Position numbers and translations under genes: made by a program. The notes under the pieces were generated by a model. It saw only the letters and a list, made by a program, of their open reading frames with translations, did no database searches and had not been told where the DNA came from. Positions 23,014 through 35,649 of a DNA stretch of 63,031 nt are shown piece after piece (position 1 is the stretch's first letter; each line of letters starts with the position of its first letter). Source of the stretch: Bifiguratus adelaidae (Eukaryota > Mucoromycota > Endogonomycetes > Endogonales); contig MVBO01000003.1 of assembly GCA_002261195.1 (NCBI GenBank), positions 1 to 63,031 of the forward strand, written 5' to 3'.

Positions 23014-23823
23014 TTATACTTTAACCTTTTTCTCCTTCTTCTCCTTCCTTTCCGTCTTTTCCTTCTTTGACTTCTTCGCTTTTACTTGCTCCGGTGTTGC
23101 GTGGTCGCCGTTCTCAATCTTAACTTTTTTTGCCTTTACTGCATCAGGCTCTCCAGCCGAGCCTTTTTCAGCTTGTTCTCTCTCCCATTTTCTTTTCCGT
23201 CGTTCCTTTTGCCTTTCCTTGTATTTCTACGTACGACATGGATCAGATGAGCCAGAATATACAGATCCAATGTCGGAAATACCTACCAGCTTTCGAAACG
23301 CTTGTTTCTATGGAGAAGGCATTGCACACATTGAATACGCCTTGACGATATCCTATCCGAGTATCTCACTTACCGAGGCTAGCTTTTCTGCTCGCTCTTT
23401 TGCCTTCTTAAAAGCCTTAGGACTGCTCTCAGCTGCCTTGTCTACGTCTCCATCGGTCTTTGTCATCTTTTTGATCTTTCTTAAACGTCGCTTGTGGTGT
23501 TGTGATTTCAGGTGAAGTTCGACTTGCGTTTGATTCTTGAGCTTCTTGTCTGGGCAAATGTTGCAAGTGAAGACTTCTCTATACTTTGAGTCGTCGCCTT
23601 CTTCCTCCTCGGAGCTCCCTTCCCCGTCTTCCCCGAGCTCCCTCAATGATTCGATCTCTGCATCGTCGACATCACTGCCTTCCGACTCGACATCGCTGTC
23701 GTTCTCTGGATCAGAGTCTGAAGAGAGTCCCGCATAGTGTTCCTCATCGTCCTCGAGCACTGGATCAACTTCTGTGTCGACAATAGCTTGCTCTGCCAAC
23801 TGCTTGCGCGCTCTCTTGAACAT
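23014..23823 (-). CDS. C2H2 zinc-finger protein with acidic and basic regions
   Basis: Exons 23374-23823 and 23014-23226 give 220 aa. The N-terminal third is highly acidic (runs of Asp, Glu and Ser). It is followed by one U1/matrin-type zinc finger, FTCNICPDKKLKNQTQVELH, with the second His pair in SQHHKRR. The rest is a long Lys/Arg/Glu-rich helix with several nuclear localisation-like clusters. This composition is common in ribosome-biogenesis and RNA-associated nuclear proteins, so a nucleolar role is a reasonable guess but not shown. The start is the only ATG before the acidic block. It is divergent from the very large gene at 23932, with only 108 bp between start codons. Confidence 0.7.
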
Positions 23824-23931
23824 GACACAAAAAAGGTAAACTGCGCTTCTACGCTCGCCTTTGGGCTTCTCGTATGCATTCGGTCCGTTATTGCAGTTAG
23901 GGACCGTTGAGTGCTAGTGCGGTAGGCCATC

Positions 23932-26900
23932 ATGGAGAGAAGTGACTCACCGGGTCCCTCCTCTTTCAAGGGCTATCCGTCTTCATTGGCTCCAGAAAGA
24001 GGCACGGCGCAAAACAAAACCTCGCGCGAATGCGAAGTGCGCGATAAACAGGCACCGGCTACGACTTCGGAAGACAACTGGAAACGGCTGAGGGCTCACA
24101 TCATATCACCAAACGTCTCCTCACCACTTTCCCTGAAAGATGACGCCCGGCAGCCTGCAACGCCCAACTACGCGGGCAAAGCAACCGACTCCTCCCGAAC
24201 CTTACCATATGGGTTTCGGCCGCTGAATGCGTCAGTTTCGAAGTCAGATTCCTCGTCGACCGGCGCCAAGTCTTCTCGCTTCAAAAACACAGTGCAACAG
24301 ACAAGTGATATGTATAAAATGAGTCGCGAATTGGATCGGATCTTCGCGAGCTATGTCCGAAAGGACCAACCAAATGAAGGGTCAGAAGGGATTTGGATAC
24401 CGATACCCTTTAGCCATTCAACTGGAAATGCCATTGCAACCATCACGGACCAGGCCAAGAAACTCGGTGCGACCAGGAAGAGGTCTGATTCGGATCAGCG
24501 ATATCGGAGCAATTCGCAGGAGCTCTTCAGCAAGCGAGCAAGTACTGGTCTATCGCATCTTATGGACGGCAACCCTTTTCTACGAGATCTTGCCGATTGC
24601 TTAAATCGCTGGAGTGGTGTTGTCGTCAAGGTCCCGGATTTGCAAGGTATTCTGGCAGCATTAGCCCGTGTATTTCAGAAGCCTCCTGTCAACGGTACGT
24701 GGTTATGACAGTTAACTTGCTGGTGATGCTCACTTGCCATCCTGTAGTAGCCGATTGTCACGAGGCCTTAAATATTTTTCTGTTCCTTCGCGACAATTAC
24801 GGACCATTCGACCTCACGGTGAGTGATTGTACAGCGGGATAGGATGTCCATCTCATAGTTTGCATAGGATCGGCTTGCACAGACCATATGGTGCGCGTCC
24901 CTCTTGTCCGTTAAATATGTTGCCTTGAGGGTAGGTTCCGAGTCTTAAGCCGAACATTGCATTGCGTCAATAAGTTTACTCATTTCCGACTATACGACGT
25001 TTAGCCGCGTATCTGGGAAATCCTCGAAGACTTCTTCAGCTCCGACAATGATTTCACACTACCTCTGCACCGACTTGACGAAGGCGCGTTGCATTCTCTC
25101 ATATATACCCTTGTACATACCCTCGCTCATTTGACAGAACGCAAGCAAGAAACGACAGCAGAAGAGGCATTCAGGCTCAAGGACAAGATAACTACCCTCA
25201 TTGATATGATTTTGACGTCCTCGTTTGAGCCGTCATCGGAGGATTTGGCCAATTTATTACCGCAGCAGAAATGGGAGGCGCTCGCGGCTTGCCTTGCATC
25301 TAGAGACGGGGCTGTCAGATCTTGCACATTGAGCTTACTGCAGGTAGGTTTGTATGCCCTGAAAGTGAATATTCTTGACCAACTTTTGTCGTGTAAAGAA
25401 ATTATATCCGCGATTGAAGAGCACAGATCGAGATGCAGCGACGTCAAACCTGTTAGTCTTTGGTAGGTTGAGCAAATGAGCATTGACTCTGGGCCCAAAG
25501 CCAACCATATTTCTTAGCTCGCACCAGTGTCGAACATGGTTACGCGCTGGCAAATGAAGACAGATTTGATTTTCCCGAAAGTGGCAACACCGTCTTGTCT
25601 ATGGTGAACCAAACATCCCCAGCCAACATGCTCCAGAATCTTGGAAGTGTCGCCATCAGCTCGATGATTTTCTTGTCTTTGGCCTGTCTAACATGCAAGA
25701 ACACCGAGCAATCTCAAAATGGTAGAGGGACGTCAAATGGCGAAAAGAACGGTGGGCTTAGTGCAACAGTTGCAAAGCGGTAGCGGTATAGTAACCCCTT
25801 GTTAGGAGCCGATAACACGGCTGCACCTATCAGCAATTCCAGCGAATTTGCGAAGGACTTCTTACACGCGGCGTGGCAACAAGGACGCAGCGAGCAAATC
25901 ACAGCCGTTGCGCAAGAGTTTGTATGTGACGCGAAAGCCGTTCTTTTCAGGACGTATATTTACTATTGCCGTAGTTGCAATTCAATCTCGTCCATATCGT
26001 GACGTTGTACGAGATGGTGTTGACTGAATTGGATACTGGCTTGCAAAATGCAATTTTCGGCACCTTGACTGACCCGTTGTTCAAAGTATGGAAATACTTC
26101 AAAAGGACTCGCATTGCTCATCGTTCTCTCCTTCTTTCAGATGCTCATGACTCAAAGGCCAAAAGGGACACCCCGCATCAGTCGACTCCTTCAAACGTTA
26201 GCTCGAGCATTCCCATCCATTTTCTATCGATCACTAATGGCCTGCGTCACTTCCAACGATCATGCCTTTATCGCGGAACAGCTTGTGCTGTTTCGATGCT
26301 TGCAATCTTACCTCTCAAGAGTCCGACTTTGGATGACGGATCCCGATATGATGTGCGTCATCCTGCTCACCGACGTAAATCAACTTATGCCTGGCCAAGC
26401 GACTGAGACCAACGATCGTCTTGAATGGGGTAGCTATTCATTAGGTCAACTCGCCGCGACAGCAGAGTTCCTCTATGTCATCAAGGCCCTTCACACCGAT
26501 ATCGCGCAGGTAAACCTCCTACTGGCTCAGGGAAGAGAATAGCTAATGTCTGCACAGGATATGCGCACCATGGAGGAGCATGAGATGGCTAAAAAGTTTT
26601 TGATCGATCTGGAGCGGAAGCTTGCGATTTATTTGGCTTCAAAAGTAAGATCAAATCGCGGGCACCGTTCGAGACGCTAACCATCATCTATAGGAACAAA
26701 AGAGACTGCTTAGCCATCCCATCCGAGTGCTGATAGTGAATATTTTTCGCGAGATACGATTTCTCTGTAGGACGGTGCATCGGTAAGTTTCACCCGTTAT
26801 AACTTGATCAGCTCAATGGACGATTTGTCAGGCCCGCATGGCTGCTGCATCTACTGGAATGGCTGGTGCAATATACCGGAAAAAGCTCAGAGATGGCGAA

Positions 26901-29900
26901 GCCGGAAATGCTAATTGCATTGCAATCGATAAATCTCAAGACTCGAACCACCGCTCGTCAGGGCTATCAAGATAGTATTGATTCAGCATACGAGCACCTT
27001 GAAATTATCTATGGTAAATGTGACGACGTCTCGCGGAATTTGGATAACTCGGACTCGGGAAACGAAAAAGAGACCGCATCGCTTAGCAAAATTTTCAAAG
27101 AGCAGCAACTCAATGAGGCTCAAATGCAGATTGTGCCATGTCTTCTCTCGCTTTTGGTTGCTGTTCATACGACAATTTCTCCCGACGAAATTAGCATATT
27201 AGCCTCAATGCTATGGGAAAATTTTCTCGAATTTGACCAACGCCCAGAGTACTTTTCGGCCGCATTTCTATTCCTTCATTGTGGAGACAAATCGCCGACC
27301 AAAATGATGCAACGCATGAACCATGATTTGGAGGGATTGGATTTGCCGACAAGAGTGAAAGCAGTGCACAAAATAGCCACCTTGTTTGGACATCGCTACG
27401 ACATATACGCTCAGCCAGTCATCGCCGATTCCTCGACTCGGCGCCCCTTTCGGGTCGCTGCCATTAACACAACTTACGTTCCAACCGATTTGGGAGCCAA
27501 TGAGTTCAATGCCAGTGATTGGCAACCCACCCATCAATTAGATGGTAAAGAATCCATCCCGGTGGAAATGAAGAGGCAGATCCAAGCGCTCGGTTGGGAA
27601 ACGGATGAGGACATGACGGAGCTTAATGCTGTCGAACGAACAATAACGCCACTCCATATCTTACCCACGTTCTACGTCGATGAACAAGTGGAGAAAAAGG
27701 AACAAGATCCTGCAACCGCTAAGCAGGCTGGAGCAACGGCATCTAGAAGACCGATGACCTTACCTGCGCTCAGTGTAGCGGCGCTCAGCCTGACAGATTT
27801 GCTGAAAGATCCAGAGTCCGACATCTTCAACCTTGTTCGAGAAACGATCATGAATATTTTACGGGACGACGCGGTGCTCTTTCTACGGGTGATTTTTGGA
27901 GAGATTGGAAAAGCGAAATCGGAGAAGCAGCAAGAGATGATCAGTCGCCTGAGGTTATTATTGGGACTGGACAACAGATTCCCACCGGCTTTCTCTCGTC
28001 TGGTCTATAACCATATTGCGGGTTATTTAAAGTGGCTAGCCCGAGAAGCGAATGTCGACGCCCTTCCCAGGATTGCCCATGCACATCCGTTGCTGGTAGA
28101 CATTATTCCATCAACCAGCGAAATCAGCGTTCGTGATATGCGGAAGCACAAGGTGGAATATCTCGTTGCAGCCACTGGACAATTTCAAATTGCAAGCGAA
28201 CATCAACAAATTACCAAGCATTTGTCTGACTCGTCGCACATGATTATGAAGTACGATGCTGCCATCTTCAATATTGCAATATATCGCATCAGCCAAATCC
28301 GCTTTTTGACAAACTACCTTCGACGATTTCCCAGGGAGGTCTATGCAGTCAAGAAGACCTTCAAGCAATTTGAGGCTATTCCTCAAGGCCAGCAAGAGGC
28401 GAACATGTCGAAACAGCAGGCAGACCAGGATACCCATGATGAAACGTCTACCGACAATCGCACGCTGGCCGCTTTACATGCCAGGACCTGGCTGCAGTTG
28501 GTTGATTCACTCATCACGAACTTGAACGGGAATTACAACGATCGCAACGAACTGGCATACATATTCAAAGGGGTCAATCAGATACTTATCTCTCATAGAC
28601 TGGACAGTCAAATCGTGGGCAGTTGCATACTGATATACGTGCGGGCTACGCAGCGTTTCCGTCGGCTCTTCAATAGCAATCTCGGTTATTCCACCTTCAT
28701 CTCTTCTCTCTTCCGGCTGTTTACACTTTGCTCAAGCAACGAACATCTACGCAACACCATCATACACGCTTGGAAGTCCTTCTACAGTTCCCATCAAGAA
28801 TCCTTTGTCTTTCAAATGCTGGGCGATATAGTTCCAATCGTTCTCCAGGCACACTCATCATCTGCGGCCACAGGCGACAAGTTTGCGCACGATCTCTATC
28901 TACTTTTAAGAGCTCTGAGCATCTCTTCGGCGTTGCTAACAGAACATGATCGTTTCGGTGTTGTTAGCGACGAGAAGATCATACCTCGAGATCAAGCGAC
29001 GGCTCAACCCGTCGATGCCCATCAAACAGCCCCTACCGTCAAACCATCCTTCTTCCCCTCTCTTGCGGGGACTGCGACTCCGGCACACAATCATAGCACA
29101 ACGGAAGCATTGTTACCGGTAGCCAACATATCGTCATACTTCTCGCTGGAGGACTCCGTAAAATTGTATCTAACAATTATCGCTTACGATCCCGGATCTG
29201 TCAGGGCAGAACAATTTTGCAACATCTTCTGTTACCAATTGCGCTACCTCATGAATGATCGAGCCAACGTGCGCCAGGTGGTTGACGATGGTGTCGCAGC
29301 TCTCATTGAAGTCTTTAACAAGTTTGCAAGGTCCATTAGGCAAACCAATTTGGCGTCTACTGACCTGCCGTTTGTGAGCGAGGATGAAGATAAAGGCTTT
29401 TTCACGAGCTCGATCGTGTTTCGGTTCGCAGAGCAGCGGAAGGGAAAGCCGTGGCCACAGAACGATCGAATATTAATCAAGCGTAGTTTCCTCCGACTGA
29501 CACAGGAGTATATCAGATGCGGCGGATCTCTGGCGGACAGCAAGCAGCAAAAGCTTACTTCGATATTCAAATACACCTTACGCGACCTTGCCGCTGGGAA
29601 CTTGCACGATGACTCGGATCTTGCTTGGGCACGAGACTTCATCTCTTATATCAGGGCAACGCGAACCACGGAGATAACCCAGAGTGGAACGGCGGTTGAA
29701 GCCGTTCTAGACACATTGGTAGCATTCCTGCAGCAGCATTGGAGAAGCGTTGATGTCGCTGATGTGTTTAGCAGCTTGGCTCAAATGTTCAAGGAGTCCT
29801 TGGACGAAACGCTATCAAGTGTGGAATTTGCGTTCAATGTTCGATCGAAATTTGTACCTTTCGGCCTGTCCATCGCAACATCTACCGATTGGCAAGACGA

Positions 29901-31065
29901 AGTCAAACAGCAAGCTTTTGCGGACGCCTTGGTGGAACTTATCGTTATCTTACTGGAAAGCGCTGATCAAGACGTGTTTCGTGAAATCGAGGCGCGCACA
30001 CCTACCGCCAGTATGCTCAGATGGGTGATCATACCTTTATGCTTGCGGTACGATCTTCGATGCGAATTTCGTTCCGTCAAAACCTTTGCAGTTGGCTCAC
30101 GCGACGATCGAAAATATGTGTGGACACGCTTGGCAGCATACGTAAGTCGTGCTTTTCGCAAGGCATCCTTTTTCCGAAATGATGTCTCTATTTCTCCGGA
30201 TGAAAATGGCCCAGGGGATGATCAGGGTGCATCTTTCAAAGCCGCACACAAATTTCCTCGAAATGCCGCTGAACGCGCATTGCTGACATTAGCGTTCGGT
30301 TTCACGGCTATCAAGGTCATTATCATTCGTGGTTTATCAGCCATAGAGGTTGATTCTACCTTTTGGCTAACGCTTTCCCGAGTGACTAAGACTGCGCTGA
30401 TCAATGCCAAAGATATCCAGCAAGTGACGTCGCGTTCCACCCAAAGTCCGACTTCCGCTTCACCGACACGATTTGGAGCCATGCCGGTTTCCCCTCGCAA
30501 CCTAGGATTTTCTTATATTGATCGCTCGACTGCAGCTTTCAATTACACATTGTGGTCATTTTTGGAGTTTGTCATCGCTTGCAAATCGCCACTTTTTCCG
30601 TATCTCCGGACATTTGTGCACGAGTGTATCCAGTCGGCATACACTAGTGGCAGTCATGTGGTTCTTGGACGATCTCCAGAATTATCTCACCCGCGACATG
30701 TGTCGGCCCTCGAGGCAAAGAATACATCTTGGATGAGTTGGGGAGGACCGACTCCATTCGCCAAAAAGTCACCATTTGCTACTAGCTCCTACAGCGACAG
30801 CGATTATTTACAGCGGGCTTCATCTTTTGCATCCTTCAGACAAGAGAAGTCGCAAGACAGTACCGCTCCACAGCAACTCTTGGAGAAAATTAGTACAGAA
30901 GCATTTCATCACGTTTTAGCATTTCTTGGCTACCGAGGCTCTGTAGGATTGGCCAGCTCTTCTGATTCCACCAAGCGTCTCTGGGATCATCACGAAGCGC
31001 TCCGAAAGCAGTCAGAAGAATGGCATCTTCTCAGTACCGTCTGGTCCGAAAGTATACTATCATAG
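23932..31065 (+). CDS. Very large (about 2,000 aa) fungal protein, possibly UNC80-like
   Basis: A long spliced gene. Exons seen include 23932-24694, 24751-24818, 24868-24930 and 25005-25343, several between 25.4 and 26.8 kb, and a huge last exon from about 26.83 kb to the stop at 31065 (about 1,400 aa). The first 200 residues are Ser-rich and disordered; the rest is Leu-rich alpha-helix with no catalytic motif, signal peptide or clear membrane helices, consistent with HEAT/armadillo-like repeats. Late blocks such as MLRWVIIPLCLRYDLRCEF faintly recall the C-terminal region of UNC80, the scaffold of NALCN-type channels, whose fungal counterpart is Cch1. That link is a weak impression. All apparent stops lie inside plausible introns (for example GTGGGC...GTTAG near 25.75 kb), so the gene seems intact. 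Confidence 0.65.
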
Positions 31066-31508
31066 ACAAGCAATAAATCAGTCGTTTGCAAATTTCATCA
31101 TCGCGACGTGTCTTTTGTGCTGACATGACGCGTCTTGACTCCTAAGTTTGCATGCTTTCATCCGCAAATCCAATGTCATTAGCTTCAAAAGTGGCTGCAA
31201 AGGCATCATAGTCGTTATTACCGAACAAGTCCTCCCTCTAAAGTAAGTAATGTTCTCACCATGCTGATCTGTGTTGCAAGTCTTCAGGTTTCGTCTTACT
31301 TACTCCCCGCTGGTCGATACTTGCAGCTCTCTACACAGTTCCGAAGAATACTCAAGTATATGTCGACGTATAACGCCATCGACTCGGCTTAGACAAACCT
31401 CTTCGCTCACCCCGACAGCTTGGCTTGAACCGGCCACGCCAGAAGAGAACAACAGCTTTAAGCACTCGTATTCATAATTTCTACATCGTGCAGTATAAGC
31501 AAGATTAG
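31066..31508. other. Gap between the large gene and Elg1; probably holds the Elg1 5' exon
   Basis: About 440 bp. It has short open frames and several GT donors, and an acceptor-like TTAG at 31505-31508 immediately before the Elg1 frame opens. I could not join any upstream ATG in phase with confidence. Confidence 0.35.
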
Positions 31509-34500
31509 CCTCTTATCGATGTCAAGAGGCAAGTGTTGCCCTTACGAGAGAAACTATCTCTTGCATCTAATCTCTGCGATTCAGATGAACCAGATATAAC
31601 AGGGAGCGGCGTCGAGCTGAATCAGGCCGAACAACATGCGCAGACGGACGTGAAGACCGACCAACCTGACCCTACGGATACAGGCCAAACAATCAAGCTG
31701 CATCCATTTTTCGCTAACCCTGAGGCCAAAACTGAGAGACAGCCTTATCTCGCGCCTCCGCATTGCGCAGCTTTGGTCGAGCAACCTTTGGGCAACGGAA
31801 AACAACGAAAACTAGCCCCTATATTCAAATCCCTGACAAAGACTCCTTCCAATGTCAGTACTACTGAATCCTGCCCATCCCCGACTTGCTTTCAGATCGA
31901 ATCAAGTCGGATGCCTCCAAAAGCTTTGCGTTGGCCAGACTTACTGCCGCAAGCGCAGAGTTTCCACGATTTACATGCTGCAACCGAGACGCTAAACGCG
32001 CACATGTCCGTGCCTTCACGATTTACTACAAATCGTCATGGAAGGGAACGAGAACGGAACCCATTGCTCGTAGACAGAAATGTGGAGACGCGTTGTTTCT
32101 CCGACATGGCGAGATTCAGGATAGCGACATCTCAAGGAAGCAAAACGCCTGAACCGTGCATTCGGGAGTCACAATTAACGAGCTTGTATGAAAATCTGGA
32201 AAGCTGGTTCATTCGCCATGAAGGGACAAAGGCTTTACCTCCATCATGTCAGAGACTCTGGCACGAATTGAACAACGGCAGGATCTCATTCAGACATCGA
32301 AGCAATCCAAAACCTGGCCGGCAATGGGTCAATGAATATGCTCCGTCGAAGAGCGACGATGTGTTGGGCAACGTATCTTTGGTCCATGATCTTGCCACTT
32401 GGCTGAAGGAAATCAAAGTGGATCAGGGCAACAAACAAGAGCAATCGTCTATCCACGAGGAACACCATTGGGATTACTTTTCAGAAGATGACGGCGGTGA
32501 ATCTGTCGTCCAAGACGACGCAGATCATGATGAAGATTTCCAACAACCATCACGAAGGAAAAAACGCCGGAAAATATTCGACAGCAATGCACTCAATATC
32601 TCAACGATACCTAACGTTATAATTCTCACGGGTCCCACGGGATCTTGCAAGACAGCAGCAATTTACGCTGTGGCAAGCGAACTCGGATATGAAACCTTTG
32701 AGCTGAATTCAGGGCAGCGACGGTCGGGCAAAGATTTGCTTGCCATGGTCGGTGATATGGCGCGTAATCATTTGGTGTCATTCAACAAGCCCTCCGCCGC
32801 GGATCCAAGCTCCATGTCAACGTTGCAACAATTTCTCAATAATCAACTGAAAATCATGGTAGATCACGAACGCCACTCACCATCACCGTCATCAACTACA
32901 CCTGATCCGAACTCTTCACAGCACAGTAGGCAGACAATAGCCAAAAGGAAGGAGGTCAAGAAGAAGCCAATCAAACTGGACCCAAAGCAAACTTCGATCC
33001 GCTCACTGTTTTCGTCGACGTCCAATGTCAGTTCTGTATCTGCTAGCAGCGAGGCTACCAACCCTCAATCAGAAGAGGCCGCTACAGATGAAGTCCACGT
33101 CCATGACGATATCGACGCAGAATCGCCAAAGTCTGCACAGGTAGCAAGCTCGTCGGGCGAGTCCGAAACTGACATTGATATCGTTGGCGGAGACCCTGTA
33201 TCACAATGGCTGCAATACATCCAAACCCCGGGCCCAATTCGTCAAAGCTTGATTCTACTCGAGGACGTCGACATAATGTTTGACGAAGATCGAAACTTTT
33301 GGCAAACCCTCGCCGCTTTTGCTCGCAAATCTCGAAGACCCATTATTCTCACTTGCAATGGTAAGAAGCCATGCCAGGAAAACAATCTGCCCGATTGATT
33401 ACTCAGCGATTAATACAGACCTCAGCAAGATCCCCACTACCGAGTTTCGCTTACGAGATATTCTAAATTTCAGCATTCCACCAGATCATGAGGCCGTCGC
33501 TTATCTCCATCTGATCGCGCTACTGAATGGCATCTACGTACCGCTTCAAGACTTGCAAATCTTCTGGGCTGCTTGCGGACGAGATATTCGAAGGGCAATA
33601 CATGCCTTGCAGTTCCATCTTCCAAACAAGCAGATCAGCTTTCGTACTCTGAAAGCTACAACAAACGACACACTGAGTTGTTACTTACCGCCATCGGATT
33701 GGTTGAACAACATCTTGTCTATCGGGCAGCCTTATTCTGAGGATACCGCGGGCTTATCCAGGACAGTAGCCGTGGATATATTCCTGCAGGATGTGGAGGC
33801 AGCATTTGGACACTCCGACAATGATGCGCCATTTCCGGATCCCTTGAGCATATTGAGCGATTGTGTTCTTGTGCAACAAAAAGTCGCAAGTGAACATGTT
33901 GAAAACCAAGAAGGTAGGTCATCTGAACGTAATTGTAGCAAGCGCTTACTGTCCTTCAGAGTTATTTATACAGCTTGGCACGGCGATGGATGCCATCTCA
34001 TTATGCGATGTGTATCACCAAAACGCCAAACAGTTGCTTTGCGAAGGTGCTGATCCTGAGAACCATCCTGCAGAGACCGACGATTCCCACGGCGGTGAAG
34101 ATGTAGATCTGACATCAGCTCTGCAATGGCAAAACAAGGATTCCGAGGTCGCTAGATATTATAGAAGTCTTGCATTATCTCCGCTAATGCCCACTTGCGA
34201 AGAAGACGTTAAAGTATTGGTGGAAAGCATGGTCCGCAGCGATCTTCCGGCATCTCCTGAATATATCGAAATGTAAGTGCATTGCACACATTTTTATTGA
34301 GGCTCAATATGGCATAGGCATCAACGATGGATGGACTTGTGCACTCAAATAGAACCTCTACTTACGTGGCGAGCAATATTTCTCGATATGCAGAAAGTCG
34401 CCATCTCCGAATACTATCCGTTTGTGCGGTCCTTGATCAGAGCCGACAAGGAAGCAAGTCAAAGTGATGAATCAGTACGCGGACGACGCTTGAGATCCAG

Positions 34501-34567
34501 AAAAAGCTATTTTCCATCACTGGATGATGCTCTTGTAAATTACTGGCAAAGGCCTGTATTCCGTTAA
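31509..34567 (+). CDS. ELG1: Elg1/ATAD5, PCNA-unloading RFC-like subunit (5' end unresolved)
   Basis: The frame opens after a stop at 31506 and runs with introns at 33361-33406, 33914-33959 and 34273-34317. It encodes about 970 aa. Near the N-terminus QTIKLHPFFAN resembles a PCNA-interacting (PIP) motif. The AAA+ module follows: P-loop GPTGSCKTAAIYAVASELG, then NSGQRRSGKDLLAMVGDM typical of Elg1, a long Ser-rich insert with a second PIP-like QTSIRSLF, and Walker B LILLEDVDIMFDED. The late part (GRDIRRAIHALQF) is the RFC sensor 2 region. Elg1 replaces Rfc1 in a clamp loader that removes PCNA from replicated DNA. The Walker A Gly before Lys is Cys here, which is unusual. The first exon and start codon are not resolved. 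Confidence 0.85.
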
Positions 34568-34677
34568 CTTGGGTGTAGCATAGGCAACATGATAGAGTGG
34601 ATGATATGTAAGGATGTAATCAAGTCAATTTATCGCCATTGTAGCATTGTTAACCAAACATTATGTACAACATGATT

Positions 34678-35649
34678 CTATGCGGGTGGAGCAGTTGCAG
34701 TTGCCAGGACTTCAACTTGCGTGCGAACTCCCAGCAACTTCTCTGCATTACAATATGTAATCATCTCCACCTCCTCCTCAGTAAGTAGACTGCTCTTCTG
34801 GATCTCTTTCATGACCTTCTTACCCTCCAAGTTGCTCGAGAAAAGGTAATCGACGATATAAAGAATCCTATCCTTCTTGGTGTTTTGAAGTGCGCAAGCC
34901 AATGGAGCAGGCGTGAACATGCCACTGGTGGTGATCCAAATGTTTTGGTTCCATACGGTAGTCCAACCACGCTTTTGTGGTTCCCAGTGAGATTCAAAAT
35001 CGAGGACACGATCATGCATGAAAAGCAACATTTCTCCTATGTGCCCTATGATGATCTTAAGGCGAGGGAAGTGATCGAAAACACAGCTGGTATAGAGGCG
35101 CAGGACGTGCAAGCCGGTGTCAGAGTGCTATCCCCAGCCGTAGGTGGAGAGAACATTGGCGAACTTGGCGTCATATTCACCTTGATAGTGTGCCATCATC
35201 TCCTTATACGCAGCGCTGGGATGAATGTAAATCGGTATATCGAGTTCTTGCACGCGTTACCAGAAGGGTTCGTAAGCCTTGCCATCGTAGAAACGCCGTT
35301 GGCATGATTGCAGATAAGTGTGCCAACAAATTTATACTCCTTGACGCAACGTGTCAACTCCTCTGCGGCGGCAACTGGATCGGCCATGGGCAAGACTCCA
35401 AAACCAGCAAATCGCTTGGTGTCCTTCACTGCTTGGTACAATTGGTCATTGAATCTTCGGCAGACATCTGGGGTTGAGACTGTGGCAGCAGCGTTATGCG
35501 AAATCACTTGGAGGGAAATGTTTCCAGCGTCCATCTCGCGAAGACGTACTTCACGGAGGTCGTCCAGTATGTTATCGGTATACGGGGGAAAGATCGCGGA
35601 AAGCCTTGGATACGTAGTGTTCTTCGAGTGTTACGAATGGAGGAAGCAT
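34678..35649 (-). pseudogene. Broken amidohydrolase/decarboxylase (ACMSD/resorcylate-decarboxylase type)
   Basis: Read from the ATG-like 35649, the minus strand shows the family order: an N-terminal segment ending near LSPVY, then FAGFGVLPMADPVAAAEEL, GTLICNHANG, IPIYIHPSA, GLHVLRLY, LKIIIGHIGEMLLFM, IVDYLFSSN and the end AEKLLGV. These segments lie in two alternating frames, with indels near 35575 and 35298. Two in-frame stops interrupt conserved positions: TAA at 35257-35259 (where Gln is expected) and TAG at 35128-35130 (where Trp is expected in GWGWHSD). Intact enzymes are metal-dependent TIM barrels that decarboxylate aromatic acids. The copy cannot make a full-length product. Similarity is still easy to follow, so loss looks recent. 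Confidence 0.8.

Noticed and set aside
25743-25797. In-frame stop in the large gene near 25782, suggesting a pseudogene
   Set aside because: A GT-AG intron of about 53 bp (GTGGGC...GTTAG) removes the stop and keeps the phase.
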